Assembly (NCBI GenBank): GCA_949295395.1
Contig: CASFLB010000078.1
Span: 1-5,412 of the forward strand
Length of the DNA: 5,412 nt
From: an uncultured Pseudomonadota bacterium
Lineage (GTDB): Bacteria > Pseudomonadota > Alphaproteobacteria > RF32 > CAG-239
Direction: 5' to 3'
The notes under the pieces are model-generated. The model searched no databases. It saw only the letters and a program-made list of their open reading frames with translations, and had not been told where the DNA came from. The translations under genes were made by a program, and so were the position numbers. Within the stretch, counting starts at the first letter, position 1; every line of letters begins with the position of its first letter. Below, piece after piece: positions 4,926 through 5,412 of the stretch.

Positions 4926-5412
4926 ATGAGCGAAGTAATATTCAACGGACACGCCGGCAGATTAGAGGGACGCTACCACCAAAGCAGCAACCCGACGGCA
5001 CCGGTTGCCTTAATCCTGCACCCGCACCCGCAATACGGCGGCACCATGAACAACAAAGTGGTCTACACCATGTACAGTTGTTTTCAAAACTTGGGCTTTT
5101 CGGTATTGCGCTTTAATTTCAGAAGCGTCGGCCGCTCGCAAGGCGAGTTTGAGGACGGCCCCGGAGAATTAGCCGATGCCACCAGCGCGCTTGATTGGTT
5201 ACAAGCAATGAACCCTGATGCGCGCCAATGCTGGATTGCCGGTTATTCTTTTGGTGCTTGGATTGGACTGCAACTTTTAATGAGAAGGCCGGACATTAAC
5301 AACTTTATCGCCATTTCTCCTCCGGCTAATGAAAAAGACTTCACATTTTTAGCTCCTTGCCCCACCTCGGGATTAATCATTCAAGGCGGCAAAGACGAGA
5401 TTGTCAATCCGA
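4926..5412 (+). CDS. Alpha/beta hydrolase of the COG2945 type, 3' end beyond the window
   Basis: The frame opens at ATG 4926 and stays open for 162 codons to the window edge. COG2945 proteins are usually about 200-230 residues, so roughly a quarter is missing. Visible marks are the family block LILHPHPQYGGTMNNKVV (29-46), LRFNFRSVGRSQG (61-73), the nucleophile elbow GYSFGAW (106-112, Ser108) and IIQGGKDEIVNP (151-162), where Asp157 is the likely acid of the triad. The catalytic His would lie downstream. There is no signal peptide, so it is probably cytoplasmic. The substrate is unknown for the family. It is divergent from cysE. In alphaproteobacteria I recall this hydrolase near cysteine desulfurase or Suf genes, so such genes may follow, but that is inference. 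The ribosome site is weak (AAGAG about 9 nt upstream). Confidence 0.88.
   Translation, partial: MSEVIFNGHAGRLEGRYHQSSNPTAPVALILHPHPQYGGTMNNKVVYTMYSCFQNLGFSVLRFNFRSVGRSQGEFEDGPGELADATSALDWLQAMNPDARQCWIAGYSFGAWIGLQLLMRRPDINNFIAISPPANEKDFTFLAPCPTSGLIIQGGKDEIVNP

Overview
The window looks like chromosomal DNA of an AT-leaning Gram-negative bacterium, most likely an alphaproteobacterium, possibly one of the uncultured host-associated lineages. This is inferred from three things: a CxxC-type catalytic loop in MnmA, a short serine acetyltransferase with a C-terminal coiled coil, and a COG2945-type hydrolase next to cysE. No rRNA or other phylogenetic marker is present, so the placement is tentative.

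Layout from left to right. Bases 1-112 are more GC-rich than the rest. They hold a run of three small hairpins and an open + strand frame ending at 112 that resembles the tail of a TnpB (IS200/IS605 OrfB) protein, so this is probably the right end of an IS605-type element or its remnant. Five genes then lie on the - strand: an ArsB/NhaD-type ion permease (109-1443), the tRNA methyltransferase trmJ (1525-2241), an unrecognised exported protein with five 18-residue repeats (2362-2982), the tRNA thiolase mnmA (3044-4141) and the serine acetyltransferase cysE (4138-4818). A 107-bp divergent region with a 24-bp imperfect palindrome follows. The last gene, on the + strand, is a COG2945-type alpha/beta hydrolase cut off by the window end (4926 onward).

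Functional reading. cysE and mnmA overlap by four bases (ATGA) and are almost certainly one transcript. CysE commits serine to cysteine synthesis, and MnmA spends cysteine-derived sulfur on the wobble uridine of tRNA. With trmJ nearby, the block couples sulfur assimilation and anticodon-loop tRNA modification. The exported repeat protein sits between these housekeeping genes with its own candidate promoter and terminator, and it is the least explained item in the window. The permease substrate cannot be told from sequence. No rRNA, tRNA, CRISPR array or phage gene was seen, and no non-coding stretch exceeds about 120 bp.
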